Origin: an uncultured Draconibacterium sp.
Lineage (GTDB): Bacteria; Bacteroidota; Bacteroidia; Bacteroidales; Prolixibacteraceae
NCBI RefSeq assembly: GCF_913063105.1
Contig: NZ_CAJXYQ010000003.1
Coordinates: 248,001 to 312,000 of the forward strand
Direction: 5' to 3'
DNA: 64,000 nt
Part shown: positions 1 to 7,501 of the stretch, piece after piece
How the letters are laid out: each line of letters begins with the position of its first letter
Position numbering within the stretch: position 1 is the stretch's first letter
Made by a program: the position numbers and the translations under genes
The notes under the pieces: generated by a model
Databases searched by the model: none
Told to the model about the DNA's origin: nothing
The model's input: only the letters and a program-made list of their open reading frames with translations

Positions 1-2
1 AC

Positions 3-1040
3 AAGCAGCAGTTTTACCTGACAGCCAATAAGGTGCACCCCGGGGTGAAGCATTTTTACAGTATGCCGGTTTGGGGCGGCAAATTAACGCAGCTAACCTC
101 AATGGATGGCGGTAATGAAGTTACCCTGTCGCCCGACGAGAAATACCTCGCCATTCGTTATTCGCAAGCCAACAAACCATGGGAACTGTATTTGCAGGAA
201 AATGTGCCCGGAGCTGAGGCGGTGCAACTTACACAGTCAACCACCAAAGCGTTTAACGAATACAACTGGCGAATGCCCGGGTTTATTACCTTTAAAGCCA
301 GCGATGGCGCCAAGGTGCATGCCCGTTTGTACCGCCCCGAAGAAGCGCAAGAACAAGGGCCTGCCGTAATTTTTGTGCATGGTGCCGGTTATTTGCAAAA
401 TGCACACAAATGGTGGAGCAGCTATTTTCGTGAATACCAGTTTCATAATATTTTAGTTGATAACGGTTATACCGTGCTGGATATCGACTACCGCGCCAGC
501 GCCGGTTATGGACGCGATTGGCGTACCGGAATTTACCGCTGGATGGGTGGCCTCGATCTGTCGGACAATGTCGATGGCGCCAACTATTTGGTAGAGTCCT
601 GCAATGTCGACCCACAAAAAATTGGAATTTACGGCGGGTCGTACGGCGGGTTTATCACCCTTATGGCCTTGTTTACCAAACCCGGTGTATTCAAGGCCGG
701 GGCAGCCTTGCGCTCGGTAACCGACTGGGCACACTACAATCACGGATACACCTCAAACATTCTGAACACACCGGTGCAAGACAGCCTTGCCTTTGCCAAA
801 AGTTCGCCTATAAATTTTGCCAACGGATTGCAAGACAACTTATTAATGTGCCACGGTATGGTCGACGATAATGTGCAGTTTCAGGATATCGTTCGCCTTA
901 CACAGCGTTTTATCGAGCTCGGAAAAGAAAACTGGGAACTGGCCGTTTACCCGGTTGAGCCACATGGCTTTCGCGAACCCAGCAGCTGGACCGACGAATA
1001 CAAGCGTATTTTTAAATTGTTTCAAGCGCATTTAAAATAA
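3..1040 (+). CDS. S9 family prolyl oligopeptidase, C-terminal part (5' end outside window)
   Basis: The reading frame is open to the left edge, so only the C-terminal part is present; the GTG at 33 is an internal codon. The visible part carries the end of the N-terminal beta-propeller (PD40-like blades such as [13 protein letters not shown]) followed by the alpha/beta-hydrolase domain. Counting from the GTG at 33, the nucleophile is Ser203 in GGSYGG, the acid is Asp278 in HGMVDDN and the base is His311 in EPHGF, so the catalytic triad is complete. Family knowledge: S9B/S9C dipeptidyl peptidase-like enzymes cleave short peptides, usually in the periplasm, in Bacteroidota. The signal peptide, if any, lies outside the window. 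A strong hairpin follows the stop codon. Confidence 0.9.
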   Translation, partial: KQQFYLTANKVHPGVKHFYSMPVWGGKLTQLTSMDGGNEVTLSPDEKYLAIRYSQANKPWELYLQENVPGAEAVQLTQSTTKAFNEYNWRMPGFITFKASDGAKVHARLYRPEEAQEQGPAVIFVHGAGYLQNAHKWWSSYFREYQFHNILVDNGYTVLDIDYRASAGYGRDWRTGIYRWMGGLDLSDNVDGANYLVESCNVDPQKIGIYGGSYGGFITLMALFTKPGVFKAGAALRSVTDWAHYNHGYTSNILNTPVQDSLAFAKSSPINFANGLQDNLLMCHGMVDDNVQFQDIVRLTQRFIELGKENWELAVYPVEPHGFREPSSWTDEYKRIFKLFQAHLK

Positions 1041-1046
1041 GATTAA

Positions 1047-1086
1047 AAGTGAGCGGATGACTACAAATCACCCGCTCACTTCTTTC
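1047..1086 (+). terminator. Rho-independent terminator after the S9 peptidase
   Basis: A perfect 10-bp stem (AAGTGAGCGG at 1047-1056 with CCGCTCACTT at 1072-1081) has a 15-nt loop and is followed by a short T-rich stretch. It begins 7 nt after the peptidase stop codon. Confidence 0.75.
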
Positions 1087-1233
1087 AATCTCATTGCTGA
1101 TAATTTCTAAATTGAATAAGGCTATAATCTGCAAGAAACCTGCTTCTCCATCTTATTCCTGAGCCTAAGTCAGGTCAATACTATCTCACCCTCATCATTT
1201 TTATTACTTTTAGTGGCAAGCAAACGAGTTCCT

Positions 1234-2415
1234 ATGGTTGAAAAATCGGTATTCCACAATAAAAACCTCTACATTATATTTGGTGTTACCCTAATTGCCA
1301 TGATGGGGGTGGCCAGTATTACCCCGGCTTTCCCCGATATCATTCGTTATTTTGCCATTAGCCCGCAACAAGTAGGGTGGTTAATTGTGGCTTTTACGCT
1401 TCCGGGTATTTTTCTTACGCCATTTACCGGAATTCTGGCCGATCGGTATGGCCGAAAACTGGTGTTGGTGCCCTCCTTGTTTTTGTTCGGATTGGCTGGT
1501 TTTGCCTGCATGTTTGCACCGGGCTTTTACACCTTGCTCGCCCTTCGGTTTTTGCAGGGGGTAGGAGCCAGTTCGCTTTCAAGTATGAATATTACGCTGG
1601 TGGGCGATTTGTTTTCAGGCAAAACCCGTACGGCAGTAATGGGCTATAATGCCAGTGTTTTAAGTATTGCCACTGCAACCTACCCGGCAATGGGCGGACT
1701 TATTGCCCTGTTTGGCTGGCAATATATTTTTGCTTTGCCCATTCTGGCTCTTCCTTTGGGTTTGTGGGTAATTCGGGGCTTAACGAACCCCGAGCCTAAA
1801 AACAAAGCAGGTTTGCGCAGCTACTTTGGCAAGGTGTGGCGCACCATTAATCAGCGCACTGTTTGGGGTTTGCTGGCGGTAAATTTTATCCTGTTTCTAA
1901 TTTTGTATGGCAGCTATCTAACCTACTTCCCTTTAATGATGGAGACACGCCTGGGTGCCGACTCATCGCGCATTGGGCTAATGATGTCGCTAATGTCGGT
2001 GGTAACTGCCATTATTAGTTCGCAACTGTTGCGGCTTAACCGTTTGTTGGGGCAAAAAAGGCAATTGCTTATTGGCAGTGTTTTTTACCTGGCTGCTACT
2101 TTGCTAATGGTTAGGGCACATAGCTACCCCTTGCTGGCCTCTGCGGTTATTGTTTTTGGTTTCGCACATGGCATAACCATTCCGTCAATACAAAATATGC
2201 TGGTGGGTTTTGCTGCTATTAACGAACGTGCCGCTTTTATGTCGTTAAACTCAATGGTGCTGCGCGGCGGACAAACCTTTGGCCCCTTGCTGATTGGTGT
2301 TTTTTATACAATGGGTGGACTGGCAGCAACGTTTTATGCCGGTGCACTTTTGGCTTTACTAATGATGCTTGTAATTCTGGTAAGCGTACATCCTGCTGCA
2401 AAAACAGGCCATTAA
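1234..2415 (+). CDS. MFS transporter (DHA1-like drug/metabolite efflux permease)
   Basis: This is a 12-helix major facilitator of about 393 residues, the usual length for the family. Motif A (GILADRYGRK, about residues 66-75) sits in the loop between helices 2 and 3, and RFLQGVGASS resembles the helix-4 motif of the drug:H+ antiporter (DHA1) group. A central hydrophilic stretch (about residues 195-215) separates the two six-helix halves. It should export small molecules across the inner membrane by proton antiport; the substrate cannot be read from sequence. I chose ATG 1234; an in-frame GTG at 1213, just after a stop codon, would add seven residues. It stands alone between a terminator and a convergent gene. 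Confidence 0.88.
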   Translation: MVEKSVFHNKNLYIIFGVTLIAMMGVASITPAFPDIIRYFAISPQQVGWLIVAFTLPGIFLTPFTGILADRYGRKLVLVPSLFLFGLAGFACMFAPGFYTLLALRFLQGVGASSLSSMNITLVGDLFSGKTRTAVMGYNASVLSIATATYPAMGGLIALFGWQYIFALPILALPLGLWVIRGLTNPEPKNKAGLRSYFGKVWRTINQRTVWGLLAVNFILFLILYGSYLTYFPLMMETRLGADSSRIGLMMSLMSVVTAIISSQLLRLNRLLGQKRQLLIGSVFYLAATLLMVRAHSYPLLASAVIVFGFAHGITIPSIQNMLVGFAAINERAAFMSLNSMVLRGGQTFGPLLIGVFYTMGGLAATFYAGALLALLMMLVILVSVHPAAKTGH

Positions 2416-2744
2416 CACTAAAAGTAAAAGTTTTATAAGGCTGGCGGCCGGGCTTTCCGCTAAAGTTGCCACCGTGTTTGGCGCTTCCACCAAAGGCATT
2501 TGGGTAGCTCCCTAAGGTCGCTCCCAACTGCCGGGTGTCAGTAGGTCAAACACTGCGGCAAGCTACCGCTGCAATCCCTGCCAGGGCGCTCCTGTGTAAC
2601 CGACGAATGAGCTTCCAAGGCTTCCATTTCTCTTACACAAAAACAAACACTGCGCTAAAGCCTGGTGCAAAATAAAAGCACCCAACCCGCAGGCCGGATG
2701 CTTCTGGTAACCTTTAAAACAAAATTTATAACTATTAATTATGG
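2416..2744. other. Non-coding stretch between convergent genes
   Basis: No credible gene here. The stretch is GC-richer than its surroundings around 2445-2640 and reads like a decayed intergenic repeat (cggccgggctttccgc). I recall this type as common in Bacteroidota intergenic DNA, but no second copy is present in this window. The hairpin at 2676-2703 is listed separately. Confidence 0.4.
2672..2703 (-). terminator. Probable terminator of the DUF6261-like gene
   Basis: On the minus strand an imperfect hairpin (AAGCATCCGGCC... with ...GGTTGGGTGCTT, G-T pairs allowed) is followed by TTATTTT. It lies about 40 nt beyond the stop codon of the minus-strand gene. Confidence 0.5.
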
Positions 2745-3506
2745 CTATACAGTTCCGGGTGTAGGTGTTGGAGGTTCTTCTTCATCCTCTCCGCTGTCTT
2801 TTCGGCCTTCGCGGGCAGCAAGTGTTGTCTCCAGCGTTTTAATTTTTTGATTCAGCTCAATAATAAAATTCTCAATTTCGGGAGTTTGCATATTTAAGCT
2901 AACCAAAGCATTTACGCGCTCAACCATAAGCTCATACAGCGGATCAATTTCAAGACGAACAACCTTGGCATTTCCGCTGTTTTTGTTGGCCAGTTCTGTG
3001 TCGCGTTCATTTTGTTTGGCTTTAAAAGCCAGGTTCAGTTCATTTAAGCGTGTTACCCAATTACCCAGACCACATGTGGCAACAAAACCGGCATTTTCAC
3101 GCTGTGCTAAATCGCCACCTAAATTGGTAAGCGCTGCTGTTTGTTCGTTGTAGCTTACACGACGAATATCGCCATACAGATCGAATAAGCGCCTGAGGCG
3201 TTTAGCCGCTTCCACTTCTTCGGGTATGGTGCACAACAAGGTGGCATTAATACGCATATCGATGGCACGCCATGCATTGTCCCTGTCCAAATCAATGTTT
3301 TGTAGTTCTTCGGTTAATACGCTGCCTCTGTCCACCCGCAATTCTTCGTCGAGTTTGGTGAAGGCAGTGTCGAATGCTGCATATTCGGCTTCCGAATGTA
3401 TGGCGGCCGGGGTAAGTGCTTCGAGCAAATTTTTAAAGTCGCTCATAAATTGAAAGTACTCTCCGTTGCGGAGTTTGTACAATAAAAGTGATAAAATTTT
3501 AATCAT
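2745..3506 (-). CDS. DUF6261-like hypothetical protein
   Basis: A 253-residue acidic, mostly helical protein with no signal peptide or membrane segment. The N-terminus (KLRNGEYFQFMSDF, about residues 12-25) and the overall helical layout fit the Bacteroidota family I know as DUF6261, of unknown function; this assignment is from memory and is moderately sure. The C-terminus is a charged, proline-rich tail (EDEEEPPTPTPG) that is probably disordered. Residues about 205-240 could form a coiled coil. It is transcribed alone on the minus strand, ends in a hairpin at 2672-2703, and has a 42-bp tandem array directly upstream, starting about 160 bp before its start codon. No function is proposed. Confidence 0.65.
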   Translation of the reverse strand: MIKILSLLLYKLRNGEYFQFMSDFKNLLEALTPAAIHSEAEYAAFDTAFTKLDEELRVDRGSVLTEELQNIDLDRDNAWRAIDMRINATLLCTIPEEVEAAKRLRRLFDLYGDIRRVSYNEQTAALTNLGGDLAQRENAGFVATCGLGNWVTRLNELNLAFKAKQNERDTELANKNSGNAKVVRLEIDPLYELMVERVNALVSLNMQTPEIENFIIELNQKIKTLETTLAAREGRKDSGEDEEEPPTPTPGTV

Positions 3507-3669
3507 AGTTTTTCATTTGTGGATTAATAAATATGTTTTTAAAGGTTATTCAATTTTTGTTGAGGAAAGTGTTTTTGTTGTTTGAGCGTTTTTATTTTGT
3601 TCACTAAAATTAGAGCAAATGTTTATATGAGTCAATGTTGTTATTTATGTTACGCAGCATTTTACCTCC

Positions 3670-3933
3670 TTCCTGCAGCTCTGTAACAAGCCGGCAAATA
3701 GAATTTTTTCATTGCCGCAAGCGTGCGACAAGCCAGCCACACTATTTTTTTGTCTGTTGCAGTACTGTGACAGGCCAGCAACGAAGTTTTTTTGCTTCCT
3801 GCAGCTGTGCAACAAGCTCGCCAACAAAATTTTTTGCTTGTCGCAGCCGTGCAACACGCTCGCCAACAAGTTTTTTTGCTTTCCGCAGCGCCGCAACACG
3901 CGAGCAAACAAGTTTGCTGGCCAATTACACGGC
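3670..3933. repeat. 42-bp degenerate tandem repeat array, about six units
   Basis: Six consecutive 42-bp units start at 3682, 3724, 3766, 3808, 3850 and 3892; the last is partly diverged. Each unit has the plan TG(C/T)(A/G)ACA(A/G)GC - CGCCAACAA - T6-7 - GC...GCAG. In several units the first ten bases are the near-inverse of the last ten (TGCAACAAGC ... GCTTGTCGCA), so each unit can fold into a hairpin. The array is bounded by inverted TTCCTGCAGC (3670) and GCTGCAGGAA (about 3933). Because 42 is a multiple of three, frames stay open on both strands, but no frame has convincing start signals, so I treat it as non-coding. Units differ at roughly a third of positions, so the array is old. Confidence 0.8.
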
Positions 3934-4013
3934 TGCAGGAAGCCTATAATCAGCAAGTTACAATGGTGGTTAAAGGGGAGTGTTGTCGGAAACCCGCCTG
4001 CAACAAGCCTTAA

Positions 4014-4102
4014 GGGCTAAAGCCCGGTTCAGAGGGGCTTTGCTTAACCCCGCCATTAATGCCGGGGTTAGTGATGCTACTGCCAAAGCCGGGCTTTAGC
4101 CC
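4014..4102. repeat. Palindromic intergenic element (nested inverted repeats)
   Basis: A perfect 14-bp inverted repeat (GGGCTAAAGCCCGG at 4014-4027, CCGGGCTTTAGCCC at 4089-4102) encloses a second hairpin (TAACCCCG at 4045-4052, CGGGGTTA at 4063-4070) around CATTAATG. The outline is that of a REP/BIME-type structured repeat. No other copy lies in this window. Confidence 0.7.
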
Positions 4103-4110
4103 CCGCTGTT

Positions 4111-4420
4111 CTCCGCTGCCGCGCGATTCTATCGCGTGGCTATACTATAGCTAATGACGAATTAAACCACGCGAAGGGATTCGCGCGGTAGCGGAGTATC
4201 TACTTATGTTAATAGTTTTTAGCACCAAACTGCCTTAAAACCTAAAAATTATAATTAGCTTTAATGCACCAGAAATTTAAACCGTAAATACGCGCCCTGA
4301 AATAACGCGAATAAACATGAATAATAGATTATATGTGTTTTCCATACCCATTGGGGTGGATAACAACAATAAAAAATAACGCTATAAGCGGGGTAACAAC
4401 AATTAGGATATACACTAGTT
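4111..4420. repeat. 310-bp direct repeat, copy 1 (cloverleaf-forming element)
   Basis: Identical to 6611-6920 except at 4143 (T against A) and 4404 (T against G), with no indels; the offset is exactly 2500 bp. The left 90 bp can fold into a branched structure. An outer stem pairs CTCCGCTGCCGCGCG (from 4111) with CGCGCGGTAGCGGAG (to about 4197). Inside it are CGCGAT-TCT-ATCGCG, GCTATA-C-TATAGC and CGCGAA-GGGA-TTCGCG. The right end, ATACACTAGTT, runs straight into the first gene cassette and supplies its GTT. No coding frame is convincing. Confidence 0.9.
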
Positions 4421-4448
4421 GTGTGCCATATAAAGAAAGCTGAGTGAC

Positions 4449-5024
4449 ATGAAAGAAAATCTTAGAAAGATGCTCAAATCTGTTAATATTCTTACAGATT
4501 CAGAAATAGCAAATGGATTGAAAAATTTTGAACTAAAATCATTTGAAAAAGGAGATATTTTGATTGAGGCTGGAAAGGTTTGTGATTGGATGGCATTCGT
4601 AAACTCAGGTGTTTTGAGAAATTTTTATATTTCCAGTAAGGACGAAGAAGTAACTTATTGTTTATCTTTTCCAAACAAAGTAATATCTGCATTTTCTTCT
4701 TTCATGACACAAAAGGTAACCTTCGAAAACATTCATGCATTAACAAATGGGGAGCTACTAGTAATCAAACACAATCAGTATTATGAATTAATGAATTCGA
4801 GTGAAAACTGGCTTAAATTTTCAAGATTCGTTGCAGAACAATCATATATTGAAATGGAAAACCGATTACTTGCCTTACAAATGGAAACTGCAAAAAAGCG
4901 GTATGAAGATTTATTAAAGTTTAATCCGGACTATTTGCAAAAAGTTCCCCTAAAATACCTTGCATCTTACCTTGGTATAACTCAAAGACACCTTAGCCGA
5001 TTGAGAAAGGAGATTTCCTTTTAG
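4449..5024 (+). CDS. Crp/Fnr-family transcription regulator (cassette 1)
   Basis: A 191-residue regulator with an N-terminal cyclic-nucleotide-binding-type beta-roll (about residues 15-130; FEKGDILIEAGKVCDWMAFV is the typical entry strand) and a C-terminal winged helix whose recognition region is YLASYLGITQRHLSRLRKEI (about 170-189). This short form, with the Q-R-H-L-S-R-L-R recognition helix, is common in Bacteroidota and usually lacks the cAMP phosphate-binding residues, so its ligand is unknown. The gene is much AT-richer than the flanking chromosome. It is the first gene of the cassette opening with GTTGTGTGCC at 4418, and likely controls the oxidoreductase gene 69 bp downstream. Confidence 0.88.
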   Translation: MKENLRKMLKSVNILTDSEIANGLKNFELKSFEKGDILIEAGKVCDWMAFVNSGVLRNFYISSKDEEVTYCLSFPNKVISAFSSFMTQKVTFENIHALTNGELLVIKHNQYYELMNSSENWLKFSRFVAEQSYIEMENRLLALQMETAKKRYEDLLKFNPDYLQKVPLKYLASYLGITQRHLSRLRKEISF

Positions 5025-5034
5025 ACATTTGTCC

Positions 5035-5065
5035 TTTCTAAATAATATGACTACCAATACTTTTG
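5035..5065 (+). promoter_or_regulatory. Candidate Bacteroidota promoter for the oxidoreductase
   Basis: A -7 box TACTTTTG (5058-5065, consensus TAnnTTTG) lies 19 nt after TTTC (5035-5038, close to the -33 TTTG box). It would let cassette 1 express its second gene without outside promoters. Confidence 0.5.
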
Positions 5066-5093
5066 TAATTCAATTTTAAATAAAGTTTTGATT

Positions 5094-5666
5094 ATGAAAA
5101 CAACAATAGTATTCGCCCATCCATGGCACGGTAGCTTTAATAAAGCAATATTAGATTCAGTAATAAAAAAACTTGATGCCAAATCACAAGAATATCAGGT
5201 TATAGACTTAAATAAGGATAATTTTAACCCAGTGCTTCAAGAAAAAGACCTTGCGCTATACTCAAAAGGTAAAACTACTGACAAATTAGTTCTTAATTAT
5301 CAGGAGATGCTAAAAGAAACATCAGAATTAATATTTATATTTCCTATTTGGTGGTACGACATTCCTGCAATATTAAAAGGTTTTGTTGATAAAGTAATGC
5401 TCAAGAACTTCTCGTATGTTGAGACAAAATATGGATTAAAAGGATTACTCACTCATATTAAAAAAACTACGGTAATAACTACTTCAGAATATCCAACTTG
5501 GTATCTGAAATTTTTATCGGGCAACCCAATAAAAGGTATCTTTATAAAGAAAACTCTGAAAGGCGTTGGAATTAAGAATGTAAAGTGGCTGAATAGCGAT
5601 TATACCACATCAGGAAAAAAAGAGAAAAGAGTAAATTTCTTACGAAAAGTTGAAGCAGGGCTTTAG
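5094..5666 (+). CDS. NAD(P)H oxidoreductase, flavodoxin-like fold (cassette 1)
   Basis: About 190 residues of the Flavodoxin_2 family (NQO1/MdaB/KefF-like quinone reductases). The opening strand and FMN phosphate loop (TIVFAHPWHGSFNKAIL) and the loop FIFPIWWYDIPAILKGFVDKV, which stacks on the isoalloxazine ring, are both present. Such enzymes are cytoplasmic FMN or FAD dimers that reduce quinones or nitro compounds by two electrons. I chose ATG 5094; an upstream TTG at 5088 is less likely. The stop codon is 30 bp before the cassette end GGCACACAAC (5697-5706). The pairing with the Crp-like regulator suggests a redox or electrophile response, which is inference. Confidence 0.88.
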   Translation: MKTTIVFAHPWHGSFNKAILDSVIKKLDAKSQEYQVIDLNKDNFNPVLQEKDLALYSKGKTTDKLVLNYQEMLKETSELIFIFPIWWYDIPAILKGFVDKVMLKNFSYVETKYGLKGLLTHIKKTTVITTSEYPTWYLKFLSGNPIKGIFIKKTLKGVGIKNVKWLNSDYTTSGKKEKRVNFLRKVEAGL

Positions 5667-5696
5667 GAAATTATAATAGCTTTGATAATTAAATAC

Positions 5697-5832
5697 GGCA
5701 CACAACAATGTATATACAAAATAGGCGAAATAGTAGTAAATTCAACGGTTATAGCCCGCTTCAAAATTGTAACGGTTTGATAGGTTTGAAGCCCGCAATC
5801 GCCTACTTTGCATATACTCAACGTTACCGCCA
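5697..5832. other. attC-like palindromic recombination site A (end of cassette 1 / start of cassette 2)
   Basis: The site begins with GGCACACAAC (5697-5706), the exact reverse complement of the cassette 1 start GTTGTGTGCC (4418-4427). It then has 19-bp arms GTATATACAAAATAGGCGA (5710-5728) and TCGCCTACTTTGCATATAC (5799-5817) with two mismatches. An inner stem pairs CGCTTCAAA with TTTGAAGC. It ends CAAC|GTTACCGCCA (5823-5832), where GTT opens cassette 2. The layout R''-L''-stem-L'-R' with AAC/GTT cores is that of integron attC sites, but GTTACCG does not fit the classic GTTRRRY. Confidence 0.65.
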
Positions 5833-5860
5833 ATTTTGAAAAAACCGACACGATGATAAA

Positions 5861-6511
5861 ATGACAGAAAAACTTAAATTAAAACTAACCATCATAGGAC
5901 TACTATTCTTCTCTTGCATCAATTTGAATGCTCAAAATTTTGATTTAGGAATTGCGGCAGGATTTGACGTTGCAAGTTTACATGTTTCAAATTCTTCAGA
6001 GAACAACTTTATATACGAGATTTCACCAATTGCAACCTACAACATAAATGGATATTTAAGTTATAAGAATAAAAGTTTTTGGGGATTCTCCGTAGAACCA
6101 GGAGTTATTAGGAAAGGTTGGAATCAATCACTCAATTCAAATGACCCTGAAAACAAAATGAGATTGACTTATATTCAAATGCCTATATTATCTGACTTCC
6201 ATGTATCAGACAGATTTTATATGTCAATTGGACCAGAAATCAGTTATTTAATAAATGCTAAAAATAAGTATGAGTCAAATACGCAAGATATTATAGAATT
6301 TCTTAATCAATTCGAATTATCGGGCGTAGCTGGGATTAATTATAAAATTAATGAAACATTTAGTACAAGTATTAGATACAGCCATGGATTAACTGAAATA
6401 TCAAAGGACATTCTTTGGACATATTCGGAAACTGAGAATCCTGAAAAGTCGAAAGATTTTAACCAATATATTCAGATATTATTAAAAATGAGAATAAAAA
6501 ACTGGCGGTAA
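5861..6511 (+). CDS. PorT-like outer-membrane beta-barrel protein (cassette 2)
   Basis: A 216-residue protein with a signal peptide (residues 1-24, cleaved near LNAQ) followed by alternating amphipathic strands, ending in a barrel-type C-terminus (FNQYIQILLKMRI). It resembles the PorT / OMP_b-brl_2 family of eight-stranded outer-membrane barrels, usually 190-230 residues in Bacteroidota; specific function unknown. It is the only gene of cassette 2 (GTTACCGCCA at 5823 to TGGCGGTAAC at 6503-6512). Its last codons, TGG CGG TAA, are part of the recombination site, so the terminal Trp-Arg and the stop come from the site and not from the ancestral gene. It is strongly AT-rich compared with the chromosomal genes. 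Confidence 0.85.
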   Translation: MTEKLKLKLTIIGLLFFSCINLNAQNFDLGIAAGFDVASLHVSNSSENNFIYEISPIATYNINGYLSYKNKSFWGFSVEPGVIRKGWNQSLNSNDPENKMRLTYIQMPILSDFHVSDRFYMSIGPEISYLINAKNKYESNTQDIIEFLNQFELSGVAGINYKINETFSTSIRYSHGLTEISKDILWTYSETENPEKSKDFNQYIQILLKMRIKNWR

Positions 6512-6610
6512 CAAAGTGCCATATTGCATAGCGGGGTTTGGTGGTGTGCGGGGCTGCGGCTCTCGCATCATCGTTCCGTCCTACCGGACAGGAACGAAGC
6601 CCCGAAATCC
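6503..6610. other. attC-like site B, 3' half missing
   Basis: It begins TGGCGGTAAC (6503-6512), the reverse complement of the cassette 2 start. The left half (GGTAACAAAGTGCCATATTG...GCGGGGTT) matches the left half of site C at 7377. An apical hairpin contains GTCCTACCGGAC (6578-6589); site C has GTCCTGCCGGAC there. The descending strand runs only as far as GAAGCCCCGAAATCC and then meets the 310-bp repeat at 6611, so the expected right arm (...CAATATGGCAC...AAC) is absent. Confidence 0.6.
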
Positions 6611-6920
6611 CTCCGCTGCCGCGCGATTCTATCGCGTGGCTAAACTATAGCTAATGACGAATTAAACCACGCGAAGGGATTCGCGCGGTAGCGGAGTATC
6701 TACTTATGTTAATAGTTTTTAGCACCAAACTGCCTTAAAACCTAAAAATTATAATTAGCTTTAATGCACCAGAAATTTAAACCGTAAATACGCGCCCTGA
6801 AATAACGCGAATAAACATGAATAATAGATTATATGTGTTTTCCATACCCATTGGGGTGGATAACAACAATAAAAAATAACGCTATAAGCGGGGTAACAAC
6901 AATGAGGATATACACTAGTT
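6611..6920. repeat. 310-bp direct repeat, copy 2
   Basis: This copy matches 4111-4420 at 308 of 310 positions. It replaces the right half of attC-like site B, and its last bases ACTAGTT are followed by ACCTGC. Together these make the cassette 3 start GTTACCTGC (6918-6926). Confidence 0.9.
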
Positions 6921-6959
6921 ACCTGCAAGCTTGAAGAACGACACAACATACATATAAAT

Positions 6960-7052
6960 ATGACACCCGAAGAATTTGTAAAGAATTTTTATTTAGAAAG
7001 AAAATTACTTGTCGACTTGGATTTAAGTACTGACTTTGCAACTGATGTTTAA
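6960..7052 (+). pseudogene. Short remnant reading frame in cassette 3
   Basis: ATG at 6960 opens a 30-codon frame (begins MTPEEFVKNFYLERKLL) that stops at 7050-7052. The text reads like the N-terminus of a longer small AT-rich protein, which continues badly after a likely frameshift or deletion; the following 90 bp have stops in all forward frames. I do not recognise the family with certainty. It could also be a genuine small protein. Confidence 0.4.
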
Positions 7053-7147
7053 AAAATAATTGACTATGGTTGTTTGGGGTGGAATTCAGATATAAAATCT
7101 TAGAGAGAAAGAATTGGAAGTATAATAAAAACTAAAGCTTAAATAAT

Positions 7148-7366
7148 ATGGAATGGAAATATAAAATTGTGTACATAAACGCAAAAAAACCAACGAGCAC
7201 TGGACTACCCGATGAGATTAATGTAGAGTTTGACAGATATGGAGCTGAAGGCTGGGAACTTGTAAAAGTTGAACCCAAATTAGATGGTGGGTTTATGGCT
7301 TTTGGATTCGGATGGATTCATCAAACAGTTGGATACGTGGCATTCTTTAAAAAACCAAAGAATTAA
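7148..7366 (+). CDS. DUF4177-like small protein (cassette 3)
   Basis: A 72-residue soluble protein with the hallmark of the DUF4177 family: an opening strand (WKYKIVYINA), a helix ending in the GAEGWELVKVEP motif (about residues 33-43), and a final strand that returns to aromatic/basic residues (YVAFFKKP). Function is unknown. DUF4177 proteins often occur alone or near regulators and mobile genes. It is the only intact gene in cassette 3, which runs from GTTACCTGC (6918) to GCAGGTAAC (7373-7381). Its stop codon is 6 bp before that cassette end. Composition is AT-rich like the other cassette genes. Confidence 0.75.
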   Translation: MEWKYKIVYINAKKPTSTGLPDEINVEFDRYGAEGWELVKVEPKLDGGFMAFGFGWIHQTVGYVAFFKKPKN

Positions 7367-7372
7367 AAGCCA

Positions 7373-7501
7373 GCAGGTAACAAAGTACATATTGCAGGGC
7401 GGGGTTCGGTGGTACGCTATCGGCGGATTCCCGCTTGATTTCTTTGTCCTGCCGGACACGAAATCGCACGCAATCCGCCCCGACAACATGTACCAACCGT
7501 C
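7373..7501. other. attC-like palindromic recombination site C
   Basis: GCAGGTAAC (7373-7381) is the exact reverse complement of the cassette 3 start (6918-6926). Outer arms GTACATATTGCAGGGCGG (7385-7402) and CCGCCCCGACAACATGTAC (7475-7493) pair imperfectly. Further in, GGCGGATT pairs with AATCCGCC and GATTTC with GAAATC. The tip is GTCC-TGCC-GGAC (7446-7457). It ends ACCAACCGTC; here the expected GTT after AAC is not kept, so the right junction may be altered. Confidence 0.6.

Noticed and set aside
2237..2850. Small frames in the MFS/DUF6261 intergenic region
   Set aside because: They overlap the known genes antisense or lie in repeat-like, terminator-bearing DNA.
3635..3956. Overlapping frames of about 100 codons on both strands across the 42-bp array
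   Set aside because: The 42-bp period keeps every frame open automatically. None has a ribosome site or family resemblance, and the products are low-complexity Cys-rich repeats.
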